Positions 34,959 through 43,074 of a stretch of 64,000 nucleotides of DNA are shown one piece after another. Both the position numbers and the translations under genes were made by a program. Source of the DNA: Pseudomonas solani (GTDB taxonomy: Bacteria > Pseudomonadota > Gammaproteobacteria > Pseudomonadales > Pseudomonadaceae). The number at the start of each line of letters is the position of its first letter. The stretch's first letter is position 1. The DNA lies in the NCBI RefSeq assembly GCF_026072635.1, contig NZ_AP023081.1, positions 1,882,501 through 1,946,500 on the forward strand. Reading direction: 5' to 3'. The notes below the pieces were generated by a model, which was not told the origin of the DNA, made no database searches, and worked only from the letters and a program-made list of their open reading frames with translations.

Positions 34959-36149
34959 TCAGAGGCTATCCAGCGCCTGCACGAAGTCGGCGACGATATC
35001 CGCCGCATCCTCGATGCCCACCGACACGCGGATGGTGCCGTCGTGGATGTCCAGCTCGGCCAGGGCGTCCTGGGAGAGGGCGCGGTGGCTGGTCTTGCCG
35101 GGGTGGGTGATGCTGCTGGCGACGCCAGCCAGGGACGGGGCGAAGGCGGTGTTGCGCAGGGCGCGGATCAGCCCGTCCACCTCCGTCAGGCCGCCCTTGA
35201 GGGTGAAGGCGAGCATGCCCGAGGCACCCTTGGGGAACAGCCGGCGGGCCAGTTCGAAGTCCGGGTGCGAGGGCAGGCCCGGGTAGAACACCCGCGCCAC
35301 CTTCGGGTGGGCCTCCAGCGCTTCGGCCAGGGCCTGGGCGTTGGCCGAGTGGGCTCCCATGCGCAGGGCCAGGGTCTTGGCGCCACGGAAGGTCAGCCAG
35401 GCCTCGAAGGGGCTGGCGCTGCCGCCGGCGTTGATCTGGAAGCGCCGCGCCTGGGCGACCCATTCGGCGTCACCGACGAGGATGCCGCCGGTGGCGTCGC
35501 TGTGGCCGTTGAGGTACTTGGTGGTGCTGTGCAGCACCAGGTCGGCGCCGGCGGCCAGGGGGTTGTAGAGCGCCGGCGAAAGGAAGGTGTTGTCCACCAG
35601 CAGCTTCAGCCCGCGCGCCTTGGCCAGCCTGGCCAGGGCGGGGATGTCGCTGACCCGCACCAGCGGGTTGGAGGCGGTCTCGGTGTAGATGATCCGCGTC
35701 GCCGGGGTGATGGCCGCCTCCACCGCCGCCAGGTCGTTGATCTCCACCAGGGTGGCGCTGATGCCGAAGCGCGCCAGCTCCTTCTCGATCAGGCTCTGGG
35801 TGGTGCCGTACAGCTCGCGGCTGGCGATCAGGTGGTCACCGGCACTCAACCGGCCCAGCAGCGCGGCGCTCACCGCGGCCATGCCGGAGGCGGAGAACAG
35901 CGCCGCCTCGCCACCTTCCAGGTCCCGCACCAGGTGCTCCAGGGCCGCCTGGTTGGGGTTGGCGATGCGCGTGTACATGTAGTTGTCGGGGTTGCCGGCG
36001 AGGAAGTCGTCAACCTGCTCCAGGTTGTCGTAGACGAACACCGAGGATTCGTAGATGGGCAGGCTCTTGGGCCGGGTGACCATCTTGCGGTCGACGTCAT
36101 TGCCGCTGTGCACCGCGCGGGTGGAAAGGCCGGGTTTGGATTCGGGCAT
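34959..36149 (-). CDS. trans-sulfuration family PLP enzyme (cystathionine gamma-synthase/lyase or methionine gamma-lyase type)
   Basis: 396 residues of the Cys/Met-metabolism PLP family. The cofactor lysine is in STTKYLNGHSD; YMYTRIANPNQ, FSASGMAA and VDNTFLSP also fit. The family catalyses beta- or gamma-replacement or elimination on cysteine, homocysteine or methionine derivatives. The next gene on this strand is metQ, which suggests a role in methionine or homocysteine use. CGGAGG precedes the ATG. The exact reaction cannot be told from sequence alone. Confidence 0.88.
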   Translation of the reverse strand: MPESKPGLSTRAVHSGNDVDRKMVTRPKSLPIYESSVFVYDNLEQVDDFLAGNPDNYMYTRIANPNQAALEHLVRDLEGGEAALFSASGMAAVSAALLGRLSAGDHLIASRELYGTTQSLIEKELARFGISATLVEINDLAAVEAAITPATRIIYTETASNPLVRVSDIPALARLAKARGLKLLVDNTFLSPALYNPLAAGADLVLHSTTKYLNGHSDATGGILVGDAEWVAQARRFQINAGGSASPFEAWLTFRGAKTLALRMGAHSANAQALAEALEAHPKVARVFYPGLPSHPDFELARRLFPKGASGMLAFTLKGGLTEVDGLIRALRNTAFAPSLAGVASSITHPGKTSHRALSQDALAELDIHDGTIRVSVGIEDAADIVADFVQALDSL

Positions 36150-36176
36150 GGGTGCCTCCGAGGAGTCGTGCGGGAT

Positions 36177-36269
36177 GTAGGGGCGAATTCATTCGCCAAG
36201 GACCGCGCAGCGGTCCCAGGCCTTGCAGGGCAGTCCGAGGGACTGCTGGGCGAATGAATTCGCCCCTAC
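36177..36269. repeat. REP pair, GTAGGGGCGAATTC type
   Basis: GTAGGGGCGAATTCATTCGC at the left and its complement CGAATGAATTCGCCCCTAC at the right, between the PLP-enzyme gene and metQ. Confidence 0.85.
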
Positions 36270-36292
36270 AAGGTGGGCAATGCCGCCCCACA

Positions 36293-36328
36293 AAAAAGAG
36301 CGCCGACGATAGTCGAGACTCGTCGGCG
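36293..36328 (-). terminator. intrinsic terminator of metQ
   Basis: Minus strand: CGCCGACGA / TCGTCGGCG stem of nine bases with a 10-base loop, then CTC and six Ts, about 55 bases after the metQ stop. Confidence 0.85.
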
Positions 36329-36382
36329 TGAGGAGAGGCATGGGCACAGGCGGTGCCCACACCATCGTGGCTCTGGGGTCGA

Positions 36383-37165
36383 TCAGAAGGCCGGGACTAC
36401 CGCGCCGGAGTACTTCTTCTCGATGAAGGCTTTGACTTCCGGGCTGGTCAGCGCGGCGGAGAGTTTCTGGATGGCGTCGCTGTCCTTGTTGTCCGGGCGG
36501 GCGACCAGGTAGTTCACGTAGGGCGAGGTGCGGTCTTCCAGCACCAGCGCGTCCTTGGACGGGTTGAGCTTGGCTTCCAGCGCGTAGTTGGTGTTGATCA
36601 GGGCCAGGTCGACCTGGTCCAGCACGCGCGGCAGCAGGGCCGCTTCCAGTTCCTTGAACTTGAAGTTGTGCGGGTTCTCGGCGATGTCCTTCGGGGTCGC
36701 CAGGGCGTTGCTCGGGTCCTTGAGTTTCAGCAGGCCGGATTTCTGCAGCAGGAGCAGGGCGCGGCCGCTGTTGCTGCCTTCGTTGGGGATGGCGATGGTG
36801 GCGCCGTCCGGCAGTTCCTTCAGGGATTTGTACTTGCTGGAGTAACCGCCGAAGGGCTCGACGTGCACGCCCTTGACGATGACCAGGTGGGTGCCCTTGC
36901 CGCTGTTGAAGTTGTCCAGGTAGGGCTTGGTCTGGAAGTAGTTGGCGTCCAAGTGCTTCTGGTCCACCTGCAGGTTGGGCTGCACGTAATCGGTGAAGAC
37001 CTTCACTTCCAGATCCACGCCTTCCTTCGCCAGCTGCGGCTTGATCAGTTCGAGGATCTCGGCATGGGGCACCGGGGTGGCGGCGACGGTGAGTTTCTCG
37101 GCGGCGCTGGCCAGGGAGGCGGAAAGGGCGGCGGCCAGGGCGGTGAGGAGCAGGGTCTTCTTCAT
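36383..37165 (-). CDS. metQ: MetQ/NlpA-family methionine-binding protein
   Basis: 260 residues with an N-terminal signal (1-21) and the family sequence KLTVAATPVPHAEILE, LDANYFQTKPYLD, IAIPNEGSNSGRAL and LINTNYAL. Family members bind D- or L-methionine for the MetNI importer. Most are lipoproteins, but here the cleavage region is SLASAAEK with no cysteine, so it should be a free periplasmic protein. No metN or metI lies nearby. The upstream region (37262-37320) is AT-rich and divergent to the dcyD gene. Confidence 0.88.
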   Translation of the reverse strand: MKKTLLLTALAAALSASLASAAEKLTVAATPVPHAEILELIKPQLAKEGVDLEVKVFTDYVQPNLQVDQKHLDANYFQTKPYLDNFNSGKGTHLVIVKGVHVEPFGGYSSKYKSLKELPDGATIAIPNEGSNSGRALLLLQKSGLLKLKDPSNALATPKDIAENPHNFKFKELEAALLPRVLDQVDLALINTNYALEAKLNPSKDALVLEDRTSPYVNYLVARPDNKDSDAIQKLSAALTSPEVKAFIEKKYSGAVVPAF

Positions 37166-37261
37166 GATGGTCCTTGGTGTTGGCAGGCTCCGGCTGGATC
37201 GTCAGCCGCGAGCGACGTGTCGGTTTCCCGGTCTGGGTGTAGCCGGGTTGGAAGCGACACT

Positions 37262-37320
37262 ACGGCGAATTCTTATAACCAACAAATACCGTTTTATTAT
37301 TCTCATATTCCATAAATACA
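37262..37320. promoter_or_regulatory. AT-rich divergent promoter region, metQ / dcyD
   Basis: About 60 AT-rich bases (TTCTTATAACCAACAAATAC and onward) in the 272-base space between the divergent metQ and dcyD genes. It resembles the other AT-rich islands before sulfur genes in this window but carries no clear copy of the ATAAGCTAATGA motif. Confidence 0.4.
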
Positions 37321-37437
37321 GGACCAGGAAAGACCCTCGGTCGCCTGCGACATGCCTTGATGTCGCCTCTGCGAATTGCCCCCTCGGCCGCCGCTCACTA
37401 GAGTGATGCCCCAACTCCCGCAACACGAAGTCCCGCC

Positions 37438-38466
37438 ATGATCACCGCCGCCCTCGCCCGCTTCCCCCGCCTCGAACTGGTCACCGCGCCCACCCCGCTG
37501 GAGAAGCTCGAACACCTCTCGCGCCGGGTCGGCCGCGACATCTGGGTCAAGCGCGACGACATCACCCCCTTCGCCCTCGGCGGCAACAAGGTGCGCAAGC
37601 TCGAATACCTGGCCCAGGATGCGCTGGCCCAGGGCGCGGACGTGCTGGTCACCGCCGGCGCCATCCAGTCCAACCACGTGCGCCAGACCGCCGCCCTCGC
37701 CGCGCGCCTGGGCCTGGGCTGCGTGGCCCTGCTGGAAAACCCCATCGGCACCGCCGACCGCAACTACCTGGAGAACGGCAACCGCCTGCTGCTGGACCTG
37801 TTCGGCACCGAGGTGCAGCTGGTGCCCAACCTCGACACAGCCGACCAGCTGCTGGCCGAGGCCGCCGAGCGCCTGCGCGCCGCTGGCCGCACCCCCTACG
37901 TGGTGCCCATCGGTGGCTCCAACGCCCTGGGCGCCCTGGGCTACGTGCGCGCCGGCCTGGAGCTGGCCGAACAGATCAAGGCGAGCGGCCTGCAGGGCGC
38001 CGCCGTGGTGCTGGCCTCCGGCAGCGCCGGCACCCACGCCGGCCTCGCCCTGGCCCTGGAACACGCCCTGCCCGGCACCCGGGTGGTGGGCGTCACGGTG
38101 TCGCGCCCCGATGCCACCCAGCGGCCCAAGGTGGAAGGCCTGCTGCAACGCACCGCCGACCTGCTGGGCGCCCCGCTGCCCGCGGCCCTGCGCGTGGAAC
38201 TCTGGGACCAGTACTTCGCCCCGCGCTACGGCGAGCCCAATGCCGGCACCCTCGCCGCCATCCGCCAGGTCGCCTCCAGCGAAGGGCTGCTGCTCGATCC
38301 CGTCTACACTGGCAAGGCCTTCGCCGGTCTGCTCGATGGCCTGGAAAACGGCGCCTTCGAGGGGAATGGCCCGGTGATCTTCCTGCACACCGGCGGCTCG
38401 CCCGCGCTCTTCGCCTACCACCCCGCACAGGGGGCGGAGCCTGAGCGCTGCTTATTCCCTGAATAA
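37438..38466 (+). CDS. dcyD: D-cysteine desulfhydrase
   Basis: 342-residue fold-type II PLP enzyme that splits D-cysteine into pyruvate, ammonia and sulfide. The cofactor lysine is K51 in FALGGNKVRKLEY; GAIQSNHVRQTAALAARLGL and VLASGSAGTHAGL fit the family (ACC deaminase relatives). It stands directly before a cystine ABC importer, as in the E. coli fliY-dcyD-yecSC cluster, which supports DcyD over ACC deaminase. The Shine-Dalgarno sequence is weak. Confidence 0.9.
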   Translation: MITAALARFPRLELVTAPTPLEKLEHLSRRVGRDIWVKRDDITPFALGGNKVRKLEYLAQDALAQGADVLVTAGAIQSNHVRQTAALAARLGLGCVALLENPIGTADRNYLENGNRLLLDLFGTEVQLVPNLDTADQLLAEAAERLRAAGRTPYVVPIGGSNALGALGYVRAGLELAEQIKASGLQGAAVVLASGSAGTHAGLALALEHALPGTRVVGVTVSRPDATQRPKVEGLLQRTADLLGAPLPAALRVELWDQYFAPRYGEPNAGTLAAIRQVASSEGLLLDPVYTGKAFAGLLDGLENGAFEGNGPVIFLHTGGSPALFAYHPAQGAEPERCLFPE

Positions 38467-38506
38467 CCGTAAACCAAACTTATTATTATTTTATTGAATA
38501 AAGCGA
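38466..38506 (+). promoter_or_regulatory. AT-rich promoter region before tcyJ
   Basis: AAACTTATTATTATTTTATT and flanks form a local AT-rich island 50-90 bases before the cystine-binding protein gene, in keeping with a sulfur-regulated promoter. No defined consensus site is claimed. Confidence 0.4.
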
Positions 38507-38555
38507 CATCCCCAGAATTGCCACACTTTCGCCACCTGTCTCGTGAGGCTCACCC

Positions 38556-39356
38556 ATGAAATTCGCAACCCTGCGTCGTCAATTCCTCATCGGCACCCTG
38601 GGCCTGGCCCTCGGCGCCAGCTTCATCGGCAACAGCGCCGTGGCCGGTGAACTGCTGCAGCAGATCAAGGAGAAGGGCTCGGTCAAGGTCGGCCTGGAAG
38701 GCACCTACCCGCCCTTCAACTTCCAGGACGAGAGCGGCAAGCTCACCGGCTTCGAAGTCGAGTTCGCCGAAGCCCTGGCCAAGGAGCTGGGCGTGAAGGT
38801 CGACTTCCAGCCGAGCAAGTGGGACGGCATCCTCGCCGCCCTGGAATCCAAGCGCCTGGACCTGGTGATCAACCAGGTGACCATCTCCGACGAGCGCAAG
38901 AAGAAGTACGACTTCTCCACCCCCTACACCGTCTCCGGCATCCAGGCACTGGTGCGCAAGGGCAACGAAGACAGCATCAAGAGCGCCGCCGACCTCGCCG
39001 GCAAGAAGGTCGGTGTCGGCCTGGGCACCAACTACGAGCAGTGGCTGAAGGAAAACGCGCCGAAGGCCGATATCCGCACCTACGACGATGACCCCACCAA
39101 GTTCCAGGACCTCAACGTCGGCCGCATCGACGCCATCCTGGTGGACCGCCTGGCCGCCTTCGAAATGGTCGAGAAGACCGGTGGCCGCCTGGCCGTGGCC
39201 GGCGAGCCCTTCTCCCGCCAGGAGTCCGGCATCGCCCTGCGCAAGGGTGACCCGGAACTGCTCGCCGCCATCGACAAGGCCATCGCCAAGCTGAAGGCCG
39301 ACGGCACCCTCAAGGCAATCTCCGAGAAATGGTTCAAGGCTGACGTGACCCAATGA
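38556..39356 (+). CDS. tcyJ: cystine-binding periplasmic protein
   Basis: 266-residue family-3 solute-binding protein with a signal peptide (about 1-30), the opening VKVGLEGTYPPFNFQDESG, and the QPSKWDGILAALESKRLDLV segment of FliY/TcyJ. It delivers L-cystine (and related diamino acids) to TcyLN. Its stop overlaps the permease start. Confidence 0.92.
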   Translation: MKFATLRRQFLIGTLGLALGASFIGNSAVAGELLQQIKEKGSVKVGLEGTYPPFNFQDESGKLTGFEVEFAEALAKELGVKVDFQPSKWDGILAALESKRLDLVINQVTISDERKKKYDFSTPYTVSGIQALVRKGNEDSIKSAADLAGKKVGVGLGTNYEQWLKENAPKADIRTYDDDPTKFQDLNVGRIDAILVDRLAAFEMVEKTGGRLAVAGEPFSRQESGIALRKGDPELLAAIDKAIAKLKADGTLKAISEKWFKADVTQ

Positions 39357-40021
39357 TCGAAACCAGCCTGCAACTGGCGCTGGACTCCGCACCCTTCCTT
39401 CTCAAGGGTGCGGTCTACACGGTGGTACTGAGCCTCGGCGGCATGTTCTTCGGACTGCTGCTGGGCTTCCTCCTCGCGCTCGCCCGCCTCTATGGCTTCG
39501 CCCCCCTGCGCTGGGCCTCGCGCATCTACGTATCGTTCTTCCGCGGCACCCCGCTGCTGGTCCAGCTGTTCATGATCTATTACGGCCTGCCGCAGCTGGG
39601 CATCCAGCTCGACCCGCTGCCCGCCGCACTGATCGGCTTCTCGCTGAACATGGCCGCCTACACCTCGGAGATCCTCCGCGCCGCCATCGCCTCCATCGAT
39701 CGCGGGCAGTGGGAAGCCGCCGCCAGCATCGGCATGAGCCGCAGCCAGACGCTGGTCCGCGCCATCCTCCCGCAGGCCGCGCGCACCGCCCTGCCGCCGC
39801 TGGGAAACAGCTTCATCTCCCTGGTCAAGGACACCGCGCTGGCCGCCACCATCCAGGTGCCGGAGCTGTTCCGCCAGGCGCAGCTGATCACCGCGCGCAC
39901 CTTCGAGATCTTCACCATGTACCTGGCCGCCGCGCTGATCTACTGGGTACTCGCCAGCGTGCTGTCGCACTTCCAGAGCCGCCTCGAAGCGCGGGTCAAC
40001 CGCCATGAACAGGACACCTGA
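39353..40021 (+). CDS. tcyL: cystine ABC transporter permease
   Basis: 222-residue polar-amino-acid permease (HisMQ family) with about five membrane segments, FRGTPLLVQLFMIYYGLPQ near 62-80, and the EAAASIGMSRSQTLVRAILPQA contact loop. It overlaps both neighbours (ATGA with tcyJ, TGATG with tcyN). Confidence 0.92.
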   Translation: MIETSLQLALDSAPFLLKGAVYTVVLSLGGMFFGLLLGFLLALARLYGFAPLRWASRIYVSFFRGTPLLVQLFMIYYGLPQLGIQLDPLPAALIGFSLNMAAYTSEILRAAIASIDRGQWEAAASIGMSRSQTLVRAILPQAARTALPPLGNSFISLVKDTALAATIQVPELFRQAQLITARTFEIFTMYLAAALIYWVLASVLSHFQSRLEARVNRHEQDT

Positions 40022-40767
40022 TGATCACCGTCCGTAACCTGACCAAGTCCTTCAAGGAGCAGGCGGTGCTCAAGGGCATCGACCTGACCATCGAGCCGGG
40101 CGAGGTGGTGGCCATCATCGGCCCCAGCGGCTCGGGCAAGACCACCCTGCTGCGCTGCCTCAACCTGCTGGAAGAACCCAGCGGCGGCAGCATCCGCGTA
40201 GGTGACATCGAGATCGACGCCAGCAAGCCGCTGAAGCCCCAGCAGGCGCTGATCCGCCGGCTGCGCCAGCACGTGGGCTTCGTGTTCCAGAACTTCAACC
40301 TGTTCCCCCACCGCACCGCGCTAGAGAACATCACCGAAGGCCCGGTGGTGGTGAAGAAGGAACCCCGCGAGCGCGCCACCGAACGGGCCCGCGCCCTGCT
40401 GGCCAAGGTCGGCCTGGCGGGCAAGGAAGACGCCTACCCCAAGCGCCTCTCCGGCGGCCAGCAGCAACGGGTGGCCATCGCCCGCGCCCTGGCCATGGAG
40501 CCCGACGTGATCCTCTTCGACGAACCCACCTCCGCCCTCGACCCCGAGCTGGTGGGCGAGGTGCTGGCGACCATCCGCGGCCTGGCCGAGGAGAAGCGCA
40601 CCATGGTCATCGTCACCCACGAGATGAGCTTCGCCCGCGACGTGGCCAACCGCGCGATCTTCATCGACAAGGGCGTGATCGTCGAACAGGGCGACGCCAA
40701 GACCCTGTTCAGCGCCCCGAAGGAAGAACGCACCCGGCAATTCCTCGCCAAGTTCCTGGTGGGGTGA
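40021..40767 (+). CDS. tcyN: cystine ABC transporter ATPase
   Basis: 248 residues with Walker A GPSGSGKT (about 35), signature LSGGQQQRVAIA, Walker B VILFDEP and H-loop VIVTHEM, of the polar-amino-acid class. It completes tcyJLN. A REP pair follows 25 bases later. Confidence 0.93.
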   Translation: MITVRNLTKSFKEQAVLKGIDLTIEPGEVVAIIGPSGSGKTTLLRCLNLLEEPSGGSIRVGDIEIDASKPLKPQQALIRRLRQHVGFVFQNFNLFPHRTALENITEGPVVVKKEPRERATERARALLAKVGLAGKEDAYPKRLSGGQQQRVAIARALAMEPDVILFDEPTSALDPELVGEVLATIRGLAEEKRTMVIVTHEMSFARDVANRAIFIDKGVIVEQGDAKTLFSAPKEERTRQFLAKFLVG

Positions 40768-40791
40768 TTCTCACCTTCGCAGGCGAAACCC

Positions 40792-40904
40792 TGTGGGAGC
40801 GAATTCATTCGCGATGGAGCGCAACGCGCTCCCGCCTTTTCACGGCACCGTGCTGGCAGGAAAAAGCGGCCCTTCGGGCCTTTCGCGAATGAATTCGCTC
40901 CCAC
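40792..40904. repeat. REP pair after tcyN
   Basis: GTGGGAGCGAATTCATTCGC at the left and CGCGAATGAATTCGCTCCCAC-type complement at the right. A copy of the short dispersed repeat (GTAGGATGGTGTAGAGCGCA and following) lies beyond it at 40998-41030. Confidence 0.85.
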
Positions 40905-41044
40905 CAGAAAGCCCGTTCCCTGCGGCATCGCTTGGTGGATGAAAAGAGCGTCATCCACCCTACACACCGATCAGCCACCGGCAATCCGTAACCACCCGTA
41001 GGATGGTGTAGAGCGCAGCGAAACCCATCACAGGCCTCGCCCCC

Positions 41045-41974
41045 CTACGGCCGCCACACCGCGCGGCCGATATCCACCCGCCTGGGTAACAACCGGTTCT
41101 CCAGAAACAGGTCGGCGGTGCGCTGCTGGGCGGCGGCGATTTCGTCGGTGACTGGGCCGATGGGCGAGGCCGGGCGGTGCTGGAAGCTGCGTTCGATCAC
41201 CGCCGGGGCCAGGCCCATGAACTTCGCCAGCAGGGCGATGCTCGCCTCGCGGTCGTCGCGGGTCAGGGCTTCGGCGCTGGTGAGTTCGTCCAGCAGCGCG
41301 TGGATGAAGGCCGGGTCGCCCTCGGCGTAATCGCGCGCGGCCAGGTAGAAGGGCCCGCTCAGGCCCAGCCCCTCGCCGTTGGCCAGCAGGCGCGCGTGGC
41401 CTTCCAGCTCCATCGCCGAGTAGAAGGGGTCCCAGATCGCCCAGGCGTCCACGCTGCCCTGCTCGAAGGCGGCGCGGGCGTCGGCTGGGGTAAGGAACAG
41501 CGGCTGGATATCAGCCATGGACAGGCCCGCCGCCTTGAGCGCCCGTAGCAGCAGGTTGTGGGCGCTGGAGCCTTTCTGGAACGCCACCTTGCGCCCCTTG
41601 AGCTCGGCCACCGACTGGATCGGGCTGCCCTCGGGCACCAGGATCACCTCGGCCTGGGGCTTGGGCGGCTCCGCGCCGACGTAGAGCAGGTCGGCGCCAG
41701 CGACCTGGGCGAAGATCGGCGGGATGTCGCCGGTGGAGCCCACATCCAGGCTGCCGACATTGAGCGCCTCGAGCATCTGCGGGCCGGCGGGAAATTCGAT
41801 CCACTGCACGCGGGTGCCAGGGAAACGCTGCTCCAGCAGGCCGTGCTCCTTGGCCAGCACCAGGCTGGCGGAGCCTTTCTGGTAGCCGATGCGCAGGGTC
41901 GCGGGGTCGGCCAGGGCGCCTTGCGCCAGGGCCAGCAGCGCCAGCAACGCGGCGCCCAGTCGAAGTCGTTGCAT
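41045..41974 (-). CDS. SsuA-like sulfonate-binding periplasmic protein
   Basis: 309 residues with a signal peptide (1-22, ending ALA), LRIGYQKGSASLVLAKE, STGDIPPIFAQVAGADL and DAWAIWDPF, close to SsuA in pattern. The start is the ATG two bases after the aldo/keto reductase stop; an open frame upstream runs through that gene and is spurious. No permease or ATPase is adjacent, so it presumably uses SsuBC or another importer. Last gene of the LacI-linked operon. Confidence 0.9.
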   Translation of the reverse strand: MQRLRLGAALLALLALAQGALADPATLRIGYQKGSASLVLAKEHGLLEQRFPGTRVQWIEFPAGPQMLEALNVGSLDVGSTGDIPPIFAQVAGADLLYVGAEPPKPQAEVILVPEGSPIQSVAELKGRKVAFQKGSSAHNLLLRALKAAGLSMADIQPLFLTPADARAAFEQGSVDAWAIWDPFYSAMELEGHARLLANGEGLGLSGPFYLAARDYAEGDPAFIHALLDELTSAEALTRDDREASIALLAKFMGLAPAVIERSFQHRPASPIGPVTDEIAAAQQRTADLFLENRLLPRRVDIGRAVWRP

Positions 41975-41976
41975 GG

Positions 41977-43020
41977 TCAGTCCTGCCAGTCGGTGGAGGG
42001 TTTTTCCCAGAGGTTGATGCCGCCTTCCACGGCGTGGCGATCGATCTCCGCCAACTCCTCGGCGCTGAAGGCGAGGTTGTCCAGGGCGGCGACGTTCTCG
42101 ACGATCTGCTCCGGGCGGCTGGCGCCGATCAATGCCGAGGTCACCCGCGCGTCGCGCAGGGTCCAGGCCAGGGCCAACTGGGCCAGGCTCTGGCCACGGC
42201 GCTGGGCGATCTCGTTGAGCGCACGCACCCGGGCGATGTTGGCCTCGGACAGGTGCTCCGGGCGCAGCGAGGCGCCGCCGGGGCGGTTGACCCGCGCATC
42301 CTCCGGCACGCCGCCGAGGTACTTGCCGGTGAGCAGCCCCTGGGCCAGCGGGGTGAAGGCGATGACGCCCGTGCCGAGTTCCTCGGTGGTGGCCAGCAGG
42401 TCCTTCTCCACCCAACGGTTGAGCAGGTTGTAGGCCGGCTGGTGGATCAGCAGCGGCACCTTCCATTCGCGCAGCAGCGCGGCGAGCTCGCGGGTCTTGC
42501 CCGCCGAGTAGGAGGAAATGCCCACGTACAGCGCCTTGCCCTGCTGCACCGCGCTGGCCAGGGCGCCGGCGGTTTCCTCCAGGGGCGTGTCCGGGTCGAA
42601 GCGGTGGGAGTAGAAGATATCCACATAGTCCAGGCCCAGGCGCGCCAGGCTCTGGTCGAGGCTGGAGAGCAGGTATTTGCGCGAGCTGCCGCCCTGGCCG
42701 TAGGGGCCGGGCCACATGTCCCAGCCGGCCTTGGTGGAGATCACCAGCTCGTCGCGGTGGGCGCGGAAATCTTCCTGCAGCAGGCGACCGAAATTGATCT
42801 CGGCGCTGCCATAGGGCGGCCCGTAGTTGTTGGCCAGGTCGAAGTGGTTGATGCCCAGCTCGAAGGCGGTGCGCAACAGCGCGCGCTGGGTGTCGATGGG
42901 CGTGGCGTCGCCGAAGTTGTGCCACAGGCCCAGGGACAGGGCCGGCAGCACCAGCCCGCTGCGGCCGACGCGGCGATAGGGGATGCGTTCGTAGCGGTCG
43001 GGGGCGGCGATGTAAGTCAT
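41977..43020 (-). CDS. aldo/keto reductase, YghZ/glyceraldehyde-3-phosphate reductase type
   Basis: 347-residue NADPH-dependent TIM-barrel reductase. It has YRRVGRSGLVLPALSLGLW, the catalytic Asp/Tyr region FDLANNYGPPYGSAE, Lys in STKAGW, and His in FYSHRFD. The closest named type is YghZ (Gpr), which reduces aldehydes such as L-glyceraldehyde 3-phosphate and methylglyoxal. Between a flavin monooxygenase and a sulfonate-binding protein it may reduce the aldehyde released by desulfonation (inference). Confidence 0.9.
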   Translation of the reverse strand: MTYIAAPDRYERIPYRRVGRSGLVLPALSLGLWHNFGDATPIDTQRALLRTAFELGINHFDLANNYGPPYGSAEINFGRLLQEDFRAHRDELVISTKAGWDMWPGPYGQGGSSRKYLLSSLDQSLARLGLDYVDIFYSHRFDPDTPLEETAGALASAVQQGKALYVGISSYSAGKTRELAALLREWKVPLLIHQPAYNLLNRWVEKDLLATTEELGTGVIAFTPLAQGLLTGKYLGGVPEDARVNRPGGASLRPEHLSEANIARVRALNEIAQRRGQSLAQLALAWTLRDARVTSALIGASRPEQIVENVAALDNLAFSAEELAEIDRHAVEGGINLWEKPSTDWQD

Positions 43021-43074
43021 AGGGATCTCACTTGAGGTTGGCGGGGCCACGCGTGTGCGGGCCCCGGTGACTGT

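Noticed and set aside
41975..42925. N-terminal extension of the SsuA-like gene through the aldo/keto reductase
   Set aside because: The signal peptide begins at the ATG at 41974; the upstream frame is a shadow.
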